From Gambelia wislizenii (lineage: Eukaryota > Chordata > Lepidosauria > Squamata > Crotaphytidae): 64,000 nt of DNA. This document shows positions 22,469 through 32,958 of the stretch, in pieces. The position numbers and the translations under genes were made by a program. Position 1 is the stretch's first letter. Each line of letters opens with the position of its first letter. The notes beneath the pieces are model-generated. The model saw only the letters and a program-made list of their open reading frames with translations. It was not told the origin of the DNA and did not search any database. The stretch is taken from assembly GCA_030847615.1 (NCBI GenBank), contig JAUMIR010000001.1, positions 261,143,187-261,207,186 of the forward strand, read 5' to 3'.

Positions 22469-24599
22469 TGTTAGCATGGCCTACTTCCCCCTCGCTATAA
22501 TATTTTATAGTTGGCAATATTGGACACTTTGAAGGGGTCAAATAGACTGGGGTGATCCAACAAGAGGTCAGATGGTCTTAGAAATATTTTAGTAAGTACA
22601 CCCAAGCTAGGTTTAAGCAGAAGCCCTTAGTAAACAAAACTATTACTGAGGGATGTATTAATTACTTCTTGGGCCCCTTGGTGATTAGTCACACATCCTA
22701 AACAACCAAGTGACCAACACAACTCAAATTCCCAGGAAATTTCCGTTGGAATCCCCTCCTGTCCTATAATGTGAAGTTATCCTAAATCCATCAATGCATA
22801 TCTCCTAGCCATCTAAGCCAATCAGTGGAGTTTCATTCTCCTTTGTTTCTCCCATGGGAGAGGCATTTAGCCATTGTTCTAGCCAAAATGCACCTTCAAG
22901 GAACAAAATGGGTTATAAATATCCCAGCCTAAACAATAGTATAGTGTGCCACTGTGGATGAAACCAGGTCACTCTCTCTGTTGGTACCCCCCTGCCCCCA
23001 GGATTGGAACTTCTAGTGCTACCCTCAGACATTGGTCTGAGTACTTCACTACTCTTCAAGACTGGTAACTATCACCCTATTTCCTGAATCTAATCCTGTA
23101 TCCAGCCTTTCTGCCTTAACTGTTCGATAACCTTGTGTGGTTCTTATGAGCATGTGTGAATGCTTTTTGTGCTATTTCCAATAAAAACATTTTATTTGAC
23201 TTTAACATGGAGTTCTCTGCAGTTAGTCCTGGTATACATAGGTAAAAAGGTCCTGAAGTTACCCACCTCTCACAACATTCTATTTGTGCTAGTAATATTT
23301 TCCCCAAATATTATTATACCGTATATTCCGGTGTATAAGACGACTGGGCGTATAAGACCCCCCCCCAATATCCAGCCAAAAATCTAGGCTTAGGCATATA
23401 TTCACCAGATAAGACCACCCCTCCAATTTGGCTGGCTGGGGGAGCCTTGCCAGCTGATCCTCTTTGTTTCCCAACTCATGAGGATCTCCTCGTGAGTTGG
23501 GAAAGCGAACAGGATCAGCTGGCAGGGCAACATTCGCCCCTCTCTTCAACCTTTCAGTCAAACTGGACTCGAAGGTGGAGGAAAGGGGCGAAAATGCCCA
23601 GTTTGCCTCAGCAGCCCCCTTCCCTCCGTCTTGGCTCTTCCGAAGGGGACCAAGGCGAGGGAAGCGGGGCGGACGTGGCAAACCCCTAGATTCGCCCCCT
23701 CTCCCCACCTTCAAGGAAGGTGGGGAGAAGGGGTGAACATGCCCCGTTTGGCTCCATAGGGAGGACGCGGGACCGTGGAGCCAAACCCCGGGATTCGTCC
23801 CCTCTCCCCACCGTCAAGGGAGAGGGAGCGAATCTAGGGATTTAACTCCACAGCCCCAATCCCTCCTTCTGGGCTTCCCCCTCCTGCGATTCCCCAACCC
23901 ACGAGGAGGCTGCCCAGCCCCCTTTTGGGTTGGGGAATGCGGGATGGCCAGCTGGCTAAGGGGGGTTCTTCCTCCTCCCGCGATTCCCCAACCCACGAGG
24001 AGGCTGCCCAGCCTCCTCGTGGGTTGGGGAATGTGGGATGGCCAGCTGGCTGGGGGGGGTGGAGGGAGGGGGCTTTGGGGAGGGTGGAAGGATGGTTGGA
24101 GGGAGGGGGCTTTGCAGCCACCCCCCTCTCCAAAGCACGGCTTTGGTAAAGGGGGTGGCTGGGCAGGGGGTGGCTGGGGGGAGGGGGCATTTTCGCACTT
24201 TTCCTCCACCTTCAAGCAAGGTGGGGGAAAAGGGCGAATCTAGCGGTTTGCCTCGGCCACTGCAGAGGCGATCAAGTGGCGGCCGCGGCAAACCGCAATG
24301 TTCACCCCCCTCCTCTGTCTCCGTTGATACCCAAAGGGGGAGAAGGCAGAGGAGGGGAGCGAATGAACTGGAAAAGCACTTTGCTTCACCCCCCGGCCCC
24401 ATCTTCTGTCTCTTCCCTCCGTTTGCAAAGAGGCAGGAGATAGGCAGGCAAGTGAAGCAACGTATATCTGGCGTATAAGACAACTGTTGATTTTGGAGGG
24501 CACTTTTGAGTGCTCAAAAGTCGTCTTATACGCCGGAATATACAGTAGTTTTCTGATCATGAGTGGATCTCTAAAGCACTCCCACCTCTTTGGGTAACA
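22469..24599 (+). mobile_element. Solo LTR, about 902 bp, split by a TA transposon
   Basis: It begins TGTTAGCATGG and ends GGGTAACA, flanked by the 4-bp duplication CTGG (22465-22468, 24600-24603). Removing the transposon at 23319-24545 and one TA leaves 902 bp, which aligns along its whole length with the 903-bp LTR at 41033-41935. A TATA-like TATAAATATCCCAGCC lies near 22914 and AATAAA at 23180, so it reads on the + strand. It is a solo LTR of an endogenous retrovirus or Gypsy-type element. No internal genes remain. Confidence 0.85.
23319..24545. mobile_element. TA-flanked MITE with GC-rich tandem repeats
   Basis: TIRs CCGTATATTCCGGTGTATAAGACGAC and the inverse ending GGAATATACAG, with TA on both sides (23317-23318, 24546-24547), fit the Tc1/mariner superfamily. 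The 1.2-kb interior is very G/C-rich and made of repeated and inverted blocks: GATTCCCCAACCCACGAGGAGGCTGCCCAGCC occurs twice in tandem (about 23882, 23981), interleaved with GGGATGGCCAGCTGGCT. Long open frames on both strands are by-products of this composition. No transposase is visible. Confidence 0.8.
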
Positions 24600-24603
24600 C
24601 TGG

Positions 24604-25075
24604 CTCTAGGTGTGGCTACCACATGTAGTGAGCGAACTATAACCTGCAGCATTTTTCCTGACACGCAGGCACCTAACTAGTCCTACCCATCCCTGCTGGC
24701 CACTGGCTGGTCATGACAGGAAGAGGCTATAATGACTTCCTGTTTGGGCTGGATCCTTATTTGAGCAATAAGATCATCCTGCCTTTGGTTAATTTTCATT
24801 TGTATTTGTGTTTCTTGGTTCCCACTCAGTGTTGGTCTTGCTATTAGGCAGGGTATTGTGGCTGCTGCAGACAGTAGGCTTTGGTGTCATGACAGGGCAA
24901 CACATGCTTACCTATTTAGTTTGGTTGTATTTAATTTTTGTGCCTGGGATGGGGAAAGGTACATGAGAAACATTTTGCCTCATGTGTAAAAATGACAAGG
25001 GTGGCGTTGGGTGCTATGTACCCTGAGTTGAGGGAGTTGAGGGGAAGCCCTGTTTGCTGTCCTGCTTCAGACATC
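24604..25075. other. Unassigned non-coding DNA
   Basis: No gene or clear element was found between the solo LTR and the CR1 fragment. Confidence 0.45.
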
Positions 25076-25078
25076 AAA

Positions 25079-25157
25079 ATCATGGAATCATAGAATTGTA
25101 GAGTTGGAAGAGACCACAAGGGCCATCCAGTCCAACCCCCTGCCATGCAGGAAAATA
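25079..25157 (-). mobile_element. CR1 3' end, antisense fragment
   Basis: ATCATGGAATCATAGAATTGTAGAGTTGGAAG, then GGGCCATCCAGTCCAACCCCCTGCCATGCAGG, is the well-known antisense 3' terminus of amniote CR1. It is cut off at 25158 by the start of an LTR. Confidence 0.85.
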
Positions 25158-25691
25158 TGTTGGGCTGTCCTGGCTCTCAGTTCCCAACTCACTTCTGACT
25201 GTGGTCCAGCTCTCCCCACATCTATGTGTTTGTGACCCCATCAGCACAGGAGTCTATAAACATAAGTTTCCCTGTGTGACAGACAGCCAGGGAGCCAATG
25301 AGGACACGGTACCCCAGGAGCCAATCCTCTGTGAGGAGGTGGAAGGAGGAGGGGCTTCTGGAAGAGATAAAGGGGGAGTGAGTGAGGAAAGTTTGTAGTT
25401 TTTCAGTTTAGATAGTTGAGATGAGACTTTGAGTAATTCAAGACCGTTCAACTTCCTTGGAAGCTAGAGGCTTAGAGAAAGAGTGAATGTTTGTGCAGGC
25501 CAATAACTTGGTTATACAGTTACATGGTTTATTTGTCAATAAACGTTCTTCTGTTAACAAGAAACATCCAGCCTGGCATGAGTGATTCTCAGAGAAGGAG
25601 ACACAGCCAGGAATACATAGCCACACCTGAGTGCTTGTGCTATACCACTGGGAGATGTAGTTTGGCTGTGACGTGGAGGCCATGTGTCACA
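25158..25691 (+). mobile_element. Probable LTR (5') followed by primer-binding site
   Basis: The block begins TGTTGGG directly in the CR1 fragment and ends TGTCACA. AATAAA lies at 25538. Four bases downstream, at 25695-25712, TGGTGACAGCAGTGGGAT resembles the 3' end of a tRNA (closest, from memory, to tRNA-Leu) read as a primer-binding site. The beginning of an LTR retroelement is therefore likely. Its internal region is lost within about 100 bp, and no second LTR was found. Confidence 0.5.
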
Positions 25692-25712
25692 AAGTGGTGA
25701 CAGCAGTGGGAT

Positions 25713-26910
25713 AAGAAAGGCCTCCATGCCACTAGGAGGATGCTGGGCATTACACCCTGCATGAGGACTATGTTTGCAACATCTGTACACTATGAAGTGT
25801 ACAGAACCTAGACACAGAACCTACACATTAGGATATACTTAGTATTCCTTTCTGAAATGTGTCTTCAAACATATGGGTGGTAACATCAGGGCCATGAAAC
25901 AAGATCCAGACATGCACACACTTTAGTTCATTTGAATACAGATTAAATCTGTACAAAGCTTCAGTGTGCACTCTTGTATATGTATTTATACTATTATATT
26001 ATGGAACTCTATGGAATTCTGTTATTCTATATTCTATTGTACGGAATGCACAGTGGTGAAGGGATTCTCTTTTTCCAACACCAGTGATCTACTTAGTTTG
26101 ATCAAGTGTGCTATTTCATGTGCCTTCATTACACCCCATGTTCTGGAACTGTACCTCAGAACAGTTTACATGATTCCAGGTTTCAATGGCAAATACTTAG
26201 GGGTTCTTCAAGTCAGACTGGAAAAGGTTCCTTCAGATGCGACATTTTATATTTTAAAAATCTATAGTCTATGTAGTTTTATTGAGAAACTTCTCTTTCC
26301 CTTACTTTTTTTTAAAAAAATGTGAAGTTCTATGATATCTTGTCATAGATCATGTGAATATGAATTCTAGTTCAGTTCGATAGGGCTGATGCATACTCTG
26401 ACAGATCTTGCAAGTGGAGAAATCACTGCATGTGGTTGGGGGAATAGGTTGGGGAAGACTGTTCACCTTTTATCTTTTCAACGGCTAGACAGTGTCAATC
26501 CTCCGCCCCCTCAGGGCTAGTGGTTTGTCGTCTCCTGAGGCACAGGAAAATCAGTCTATACAAAAAGAATTAAGTGAAACTGTAAGAATGATGCTGAATA
26601 CTCTTGAAGGGGTTTTATAAATGCCCATTGCATATTGTTATTCTCTTCAGTGATAAGACACTCATTTTATGAAGCCAGCTTTGGCTATTGCAGGTTCATC
26701 ACTTGTTGTATATCTGAACAATAAATGTCCCTTTTCATGTACAAAGCATTTCTCCATAAAAATAAAGGAAAATGTCATAAGAAACATTTATAAACAACAT
26801 CTCTGTTCTGTTGCTTATCTGGAAAAACGAACAAAGATACCATATATCCTTTCTTTGAAGAAGGAAAAAAAAAGCTGAAACAAGTGTGAGGCCAGTTTGT
26901 TCCAAGACAG
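25713..26910. other. Unassigned non-coding DNA
   Basis: Mostly A/T-rich. No gene or repeat family was recognised. An open frame of 119 residues at 25966-26325 has no family features. Confidence 0.45.
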
Positions 26911-26912
26911 AT

Positions 26913-27010
26913 CATAGAATCATAGAGTTGGAAGGTACCTCAAGGGCCATCCAGTCCAACCCCCTGCCATACAGGAATACACAATCAAATCATTCCTGAC
27001 AGATGGTCAT
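26913..27010 (-). mobile_element. CR1 3' end, antisense fragment
   Basis: CATAGAATCATAGAGTTGGAAGG, then GGGCCATCCAGTCCAACCCCCTGCCATACAGGAATACACAATCAAA, is the antisense CR1 3' terminus, only about 100 bp long. Confidence 0.85.
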
Positions 27011-27467
27011 CCAGCCATCCAGATGTAAAGGCCTGATCTCTTTATCACTGTTAAGTGATAGAGATCAGGCTGCAGGACTGCGTGTTTCTTCCTCTCCTTC
27101 TATCTCTTCCTCCCCTCCCTCTTCCCAGTAGGGCAGCAAGGGCTGGGACTGGGACAGTGGGCAAAGTCTCATGTCTTACAGCCCAAATTCCCTCAATGAC
27201 CAACCTCTGGTAGTGGTTGGGGAGCAGGAAGTAATGGTGACTAGCAGGACCTGTTTCAGAATTGGGGCAAGTATGGGTATGTTAAGGCCCACAGAGTATG
27301 CTACCTTATGGAGGATGATCCTTGGTTTGAAGATGTTCAGTCTGGTTTACAGAATAAGAATCATAAGACAAAGAATCATAAGACAAGAGACACAGCAGGG
27401 GCCTTGGAGGCAGTAAACACCCACACAACAGACTGAGCAGAAGGTACACCGGTCACCTAGTCGCAGA

Positions 27468-28041
27468 GGACTTTATCAGACTACCCTCCTCAAACATTCT
27501 TTTGCTAGCATATTTTAAACCATTTTTATGTCAGCAAAAGAACCCCTATACCAGGCCTACCTTTGTTATGTGTGAATAGGCAGCCCCAGCATTGATTGAG
27601 AGTGAACGGAGCTCCATTCACTTCCTAGTTCGAGATCTTGCCGATTCTCATGGGAAAACACAAGCACAGTAAATTTGAAAAAACAAATCAAAATGAACAC
27701 ACAAAATGTAAGCACAAGCACAGGAACACACTTTAAAAATTACAAGCAACCGGGATGGGTCTTAAAAAGAGCGTCCCCTACCTGTCTGCTGCCATCTCAC
27801 CTGGAAGTGTTCTGCCAATTGGTGCTGTATTCACAGAGCACAATGGTGCGAAGTTTCAAATGCCAGCAATGTCAGCAAAAAGGTGCCATGGGAGATCAAT
27901 TGATGGCTTGGTCTGTCAATAAAAAGGAACGAGTTTTGGACATGACATTATCACAAAAGGACGACATAATTTGATATGCACACCCTTTCATGTTAGTTAG
28001 GCATCATTATGATGCCATAATTGCCTGATCTGATAAAGTCC
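27468..28041. mobile_element. Harbinger-like MITE, GGACTTTATCAGA family, copy 1
   Basis: A 574-bp element starting GGACTTTATCAGACTA and ending TGATCTGATAAAGTCC. Flanks are AGA on the left and ACA on the right, possibly a decayed 3-bp duplication. A hairpin near the left end is built on TTCTTTTGCTAGCATA and TATGTCAGCAAAAGAA. The interior (CATTCACTTCCTAGTTCGAGATC, ACACTTTAAAAATTACAAG) is shared with 45691 and 54094. No transposase. Confidence 0.8.
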
Positions 28042-28711
28042 ACAGTCATTGCAAATATGGTGAGATGCCTTGTATTTTCATTGAAATTATAGGAATTATT
28101 TCTAAATTGGAATCTGAACATGTAGATTCACATATGCACATTTTAGGAAATTCTTCTTTTCTTCTCTTTTCTTGTGTTAAGGGATGAAAAGAACATTTGG
28201 ACGTTTTTTTCAGTATTGACACAGAATGGTATATTGACACACTGTGACATGCTATGAGAGATTCTGAACATTTTACAGTGATGTTTCTCATTTTGGGACT
28301 TTTTTGTGTGAAAATTTCATTGTGCAATAAATATTGTATTTTTCTACTAACATTTTCCCACAAAAACATGTTGCATTCTTGATCAAACCTAGAATATTCT
28401 TTTTTTTAACAAATCAGTTTTTCTCAGAGTAGTCCTGAAATGTGCAAAATTATTTAAAATTGGGCAAAAACTGTTATAATCATGCCCAGTATAAGAAAAA
28501 AAAAACTTTTGAAGTGTTTCATTCTCATGTGATACATTTCTTATTTTTTTGGATGGTGTGTAAGTGCCTAACAGATGAAGCAGTAAGTGGTTTGTATCAA
28601 TGGCCTTTTGGTGGCACATAAGTAACATTGGGGGCTGACTCTCCAAACTCTCCCTCCCTCCCACATCCTTCCTTCTGCTTATTTAGAACAGAAAATTTTT
28701 GAATATTATTA
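28042..28711. other. Unassigned A/T-rich DNA
   Basis: No gene or repeat family was recognised. Confidence 0.45.
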
Positions 28712-28714
28712 TTA

Positions 28715-28729
28715 CTTTATATATATATC

Positions 28730-28763
<34 letters not shown>

Positions 28764-28764
28764 A
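28715..28764. repeat. (TATC)n microsatellite
   Basis: A clean TATC/TCTA tetranucleotide tract preceded by a short (TA)n run. Confidence 0.95.
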
Positions 28765-28984
28765 TCCTTTTCTACAACAAAGTGGTGCTTATTACCAAAG
28801 TAATGTATTTAGCATCAATGGCAGCAGAACCAAAGTCCCATTTGGTTCCTTTTGTCTTGATGGCACCATGATTTATGTAAGTTTAAAATGTTCTGCACAT
28901 GCTCTGGTTATTTTTATTTTTAAAAAGTAGACAAGCAATTATTTATTTGGCATTGATTTTGTTTTAATGTGCCAAGAACATAGA

Positions 28985-29060
28985 AGCTACTGGCCATATT
29001 CATTGTGGATAATGGGAATTGTAGTCCACTACATCTGGAACAGACCAGCTTGAGCAAGGC
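28985..29060. mobile_element. Palindromic MITE fragment (GGGAATTGTAGTCC)
   Basis: ACTGGCCATATTCATTGTGGATAATGGGAATTGTAGTCCACTACATCTGG matches one half of a palindromic repeat common in squamates. Other copies are at 44255-44385 and 52325-52440. I believe it is hAT-related, but this is not certain. Confidence 0.5.
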
Positions 29061-29599
29061 TGACATGAACAATTAGAGCAAAGATGATTTTAAAAGTGTA
29101 TGAAAAGTTACATTTGTTTCTGTATAATACCATTCACCACCTGCTTATGTTTTGGGTTCTAGACATGTGGTAGTACAAGGGTGTTTTTCCCCCCCAGATG
29201 AAAAGATATGTTTAATTTCAACAGCTATACTTGCTGATCCTCTGAACAAATAACCAGCTCCTCTGGAGATGCCATTCTTATAAGTTGCAAAGCCCTTCTT
29301 AATTATGCTGTGTACTCACACAGTTTTTAATAAGATGGGATGAAAAATTAAATTTACATACATAACCGAGGTAAAGAGTGAAGTTTTTCCAGTTCTTTAT
29401 GCCCAAAGTTGGGTCTAAGTATGTGTGTATAGCAACTGTATGATACATGTAGATCTGATTACACATGTGCAGCACATGTTATGTTTATACTTTTTCACCT
29501 CCTATATGATGATTAGAGAAGACCAGCACGAATTAACTGAACCAGCCCTCATTTTCATGAATAGCCGATGAAACTGAACACCTGTGAATGAAAGAGTAG

Positions 29600-29720
29600 C
29601 CTGTTGATTTAGACTGAAGGCCTATCTAGTCCATCATTCTGTTCCACAGTGTCTATTTGTCTATTGGAAACCTACAAGAAGGACCTGAGTGTATGGCAGC
29701 CTCCCTACAGGGTCAGACCG
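29600..29720 (+). mobile_element. Reptile interspersed repeat fragment
   Basis: GAAGGCCTATCTAGTCCATCATTCTGTTCCACAGTG and AAACCTACAAGAAGGACCTGAG follow a motif widely seen in reptile repeats (GGCCCATCTAGTCCAGCAT-type). I cannot say with confidence which LINE family it belongs to. Confidence 0.45.
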
Positions 29721-30734
29721 ACCATTAGGAAGAGCAAGACAGTAGATGCTGAGGGCAACAGTGACATCCCATGAGCGATTTCTCCTGAACCCCTTGACTT
29801 TCCTCTGTCTTGGTGTGGTTTCAACACAGCTCTGTCCTCCATCTATTTAAATGGTTTGCTTCCCTTCAGTATGAAGGAAGAGCCTGTCTGATTGCCACTG
29901 TTTAAGTAAAGTCCGGTTGGCTTTTTTATATGGAATGGAGGAGCATGCCATTGTGTCCTTCCCTTCCCTATTCCCTGTTCTTCCCTTCCAGCTTCAAGTG
30001 TGTAACTCAGATGATTGAACATTTCTTTATAACCATGGATCATGGGCTCTGCACATGGAGAACCATATTCTAAGGAGTGTTGAAAATGCAACAATACTCA
30101 GCGCTTGAAAAGTTTAAAACATCTTATTGAGAGTAGTAATGTTACGATTAATTAGTTTTCAGTGACCCAAAGTCTCCAGAACCCTTATCCCACTTATCTT
30201 CATGAGAGATAAGCTGATACTCTTAGGGATCATCTACTTCTTTTTCCCCCGCTCCCATATTCACTCAGTGGTACCAAAAGTGAAACTACCTTAGCTCAAT
30301 ATTATCCTAGCACCCTTAGAGAGTTCTTTCATAGGGTTCTTACAAGGAAGCCTTAGGTTGTCTCTGTAGCCTTTGGTGTCTTTTGCATCTTAATCAGAAT
30401 TGCTAGCCATTGTGCACACATACTCTCCTTCAAGGAGAAAAATTGTGGCCTAATATTTTCTCAGTCATACTGACTTCCTGTTTTCTCCTTCCCCAAGGGA
30501 AAGTGTTTCATTTTGTTAAGTCAGCCTCTGTGTGCAGCTTGAAGTGATACAGATTGATCATCTTAGGACTTGTCTGGATGGGCTATTTACCCCATCTGGC
30601 CCCTGTGTCTTAGAGCTCTGCAGTCTTAACAACACAGTGCTGTTGCCTTGGTTTGCCCCCAGACAGTCCTCATGACCCCTGGGGCAAAGACAGGGGGAGG
30701 ATGGGAGAAAGCCCATTAAACTGTTATATTAAAA
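29721..30734. other. Unassigned non-coding DNA
   Basis: No gene, RNA or recognisable repeat was found. Confidence 0.45.
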
Positions 30735-30736
30735 TA

Positions 30737-31300
30737 CAGTAGGACCCCAGCATCCACTGATTCACCATCTGCTGATTCATTTTATTCATGGACGGTGACA
30801 GTGGAGGGGTGGATGGGGGAGGGAGGGGAGGAGTAGATCTCGCTTCCCTTCTCCCTTCACCCCAAGGATTTCTCCCATGGAGGGAATGGTCATGCAGGGG
30901 CAAATGGTGGGGAGGAGTAGATCTCAACTCCCTTCACCCCCGGGATCACTCCCATGGTGACAATGGTGACAGGAGGAGAAGGGAGGGGAGGAGTAGATCT
31001 CACCTCCCTTCACCTGGGACCGCTCCCATGGCAGGAATGGCGATGGGGCAAAGGGAGGGGAGGAGTAGATCTTGCTTCCCTTTTCCTCCCTCTGGGATTG
31101 CTCCTGTGGTAACAATGGCAATCAGGGGGAGAAGGGAGGGAAGGAGTAGATCTCACCTTCCTTCTCCCTCCCCCCTCAGGATCTCCCCCTGGGATTGCTC
31201 CCATGGCAGGAATGGTGATGGGGCAGTCACAATTATCTGTGGATTTCATTATACACAGGGGGTCCTGGAACCAATCCCCCGCCGATGTGGGGTCCTACTG
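30737..31300. mobile_element. Tigger/pogo MITE carrying a minisatellite
   Basis: TIRs CAGTAGGACCCC and GGGGTCCTACTG are perfect, with TA on both sides (30735-30736, 31301-31302). The 564-bp interior is a tandem array of 5 or so units of about 75-105 bp. Each has GGGAGGGGAGGAGTAGATCT, then a CTTCCCTTC-like block, then GG(A/G)-(T/C)(T/C)(G/A)CTCCCATGG. The purine/pyrimidine bias creates long open frames on both strands that are not genes. Confidence 0.85.
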
Positions 31301-31333
31301 TATGTAGGAAAAACCACCTCCACTAAAAATAAT

Positions 31334-31673
31334 GGACTGGGCCCCATGTGACTCATGAACCCATACTGGCACACCAGCATTGCTGTAGATGCCAGCACTG
31401 CTGACTGCATCACTCTCTCCAAAGTCAGGAAGGAATCCCATGGCATGTGACCATGGCTGGTCACATGCAGGGCACCTTGATCGTGTGCTGTGGGCCAGCT
31501 TTCTGGCTTCAGAGAGAGTGATGCAGATGGCAGCAGTGGCTGCAGAGATGAACTGGCATGCTGGTATGGACGCCATCCCATTTTGTACAGGTAACAGGGG
31601 ATGAATGGGCCACATTTGTGGCCAGAATATGCTATCAGGGAGCCAACGTATTCTGGCCCATGTAGATGAGTCC
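31334..31673. mobile_element. Fold-back MITE candidate, GGAC/GTCC ends
   Basis: Imperfect inverted arms include CCATACTGGCACACCAGCAT against ATGCTGGTATGG, GCATCACTCTCTCC against GAGAGAGTGATGC, and a centre built on CATGTGACCATGG/CTGGTCACATGC. The ends GGACTGGGCCCCATGTG and CCATGTAGATGAGTCC are partly complementary. Flanking bases (AAT, TCA) do not duplicate. Confidence 0.5.
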
Positions 31674-32033
31674 TCAGTTGTTCTTTATCAGGACCAGGGA
31701 AGAATTTCTTCACCATAGTAAACCACCTTTAACAACGCAAAACACCTTAGACTGTCTTGCCCCTATAATTGGAATACTGCTGCCCTGAGGAATCCACCAT
31801 ACATGGTGCATCCCTTTGATTCTATATCCATTGGTAGTCATGGTCAGTGGAATACACACAACTGGCTACAAAAGAACAATCCTGTCCCCTCCTCTGAATG
31901 TGTTTGTGTGATGAGAATCGTCTATTCAACATGCTATGGGGAGAATGGAATGCCTGCTCCCCACAGCAAGGCAGCTCTATTAGTTAGTATGAATACTGAA
32001 TTTCCCACATGGGTCAGGGAGAGGGAGAGGAGT

Positions 32034-32262
32034 TGTTGTTGCTGTGTACCTTCAAGACATTTCTAATTTATGGTGAACTTATCATAGGGTTGTCTTGGCA
32101 AGATTTGTTCAGAGGGGGAGCTGCCTTTGCCTTTCTCTGAGGATGAGAGTGTTTGACTTGCCCAAGGTCACCCAGTGGGCTTTCATGACTGAGCAGGGAT
32201 TCAAACCTTTGTCTTCAGAGTTGTAGTCCAATATTCAAACCACTACACCATGCTGGCTCTAG
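32034..32262 (-). mobile_element. MIR/CORE-SINE, near full length, antisense
   Basis: Read on the minus strand it begins AGAGCCAGCATGGTGTAGTGGTTTGAATATTGGACTACAACTCTG (tRNA-like head with A-box-like TGGTGTAGTGG), then the core CACTGGGTGACCTTGGGCAAGTCAAAC, CCTCAGAGAAAGGCAAAGGCAG, and a tail ending in ACAACAACAAC. The L2-like tail suggests mobilisation by L2. Confidence 0.85.
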
Positions 32263-32950
32263 GGGAAGATGAAATCCAGTAAAACAGTGAAAGCATAATG
32301 TTTCAGGCAGGTGGTGCTTTCCTCTTCCACCATACAAACTTAAGTGAGCTGAATGCCACTGGCAGTAAATTTTATTTTCAGGGTCAGCCCTGTCATTAGT
32401 CAGAATGAAGTACCTTCCTTAGGGGAACAAATCTTTAGGTGTGAAGAGTTGTGTGTTTATGCAATGTAGCATGCCTTTTGACCCCCAAAGTCAGGTGCCA
32501 TAGGGGATGTTGCCCTGGTGCCATAGAGGATGTTGCCCTGTTGCCAGAGTCAATGTAAGCTAACTGCTAGCCTGGCTGCCTTTTGGACACCACATAGCAT
32601 GGGGGAAATGTGCCATCTTGTTGTTCGCCACAGTAAACAAAACATCTTAACCCAACTTTCCCACTTTGGAGTTAAGATGTGATCGCTCCCTCACTTTCCT
32701 CATGAACCCAAACTGAGGAAGAAGGACGTTTAGAAAGAATTTTTTTAAATTCTCAAAATTGTTTTTGTTATTCATCCTGTGGAGAGAAGGAGAATTAAAG
32801 TTATCTTGTTATAGCAGTATTCCAATTATAGGGGCAAGACAGTCTGAGGTTTTTTTTAAAAAAGTGTTTTACTATGGCAAGTACTCCAGTCCACACATCC
32901 TTAGCAGACTACAAGCTACTGTACATGAATGTTTTCTTGGGCTTACATAT
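32263..32950. other. Unassigned DNA with a short duplication
   Basis: A 30-bp unit around GTGCCATAGGGGATGTTGCCCTG is repeated next to itself (32489-32550). No gene is seen. Confidence 0.5.
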
Positions 32951-32958
32951 GGAGTAGA

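Noticed and set aside
23319..24545. CpG-island promoter with long proteins on both strands
   Set aside because: The G/C-rich part is enclosed by TIRs and a TA duplication, and the open frames on both strands come from repeated G- and C-runs. There is no sign of exon structure.
25966..26325. A 119-residue membrane protein
   Set aside because: The hydrophobic residues come from T-rich DNA. There is no family pattern, and the frame is flanked by non-coding sequence.
30788..31351. A 187-residue glycine/arginine-rich protein
   Set aside because: The frame follows a tandem minisatellite inside a Tigger MITE and runs out of the element into unrelated DNA. Codon pattern is that of a repeat, not a gene.
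31334..31673. Certain membership of the GGAC 3-bp-duplication family
   Set aside because: The ends pair only partly and the flanking triplets differ. It is listed as a candidate only.
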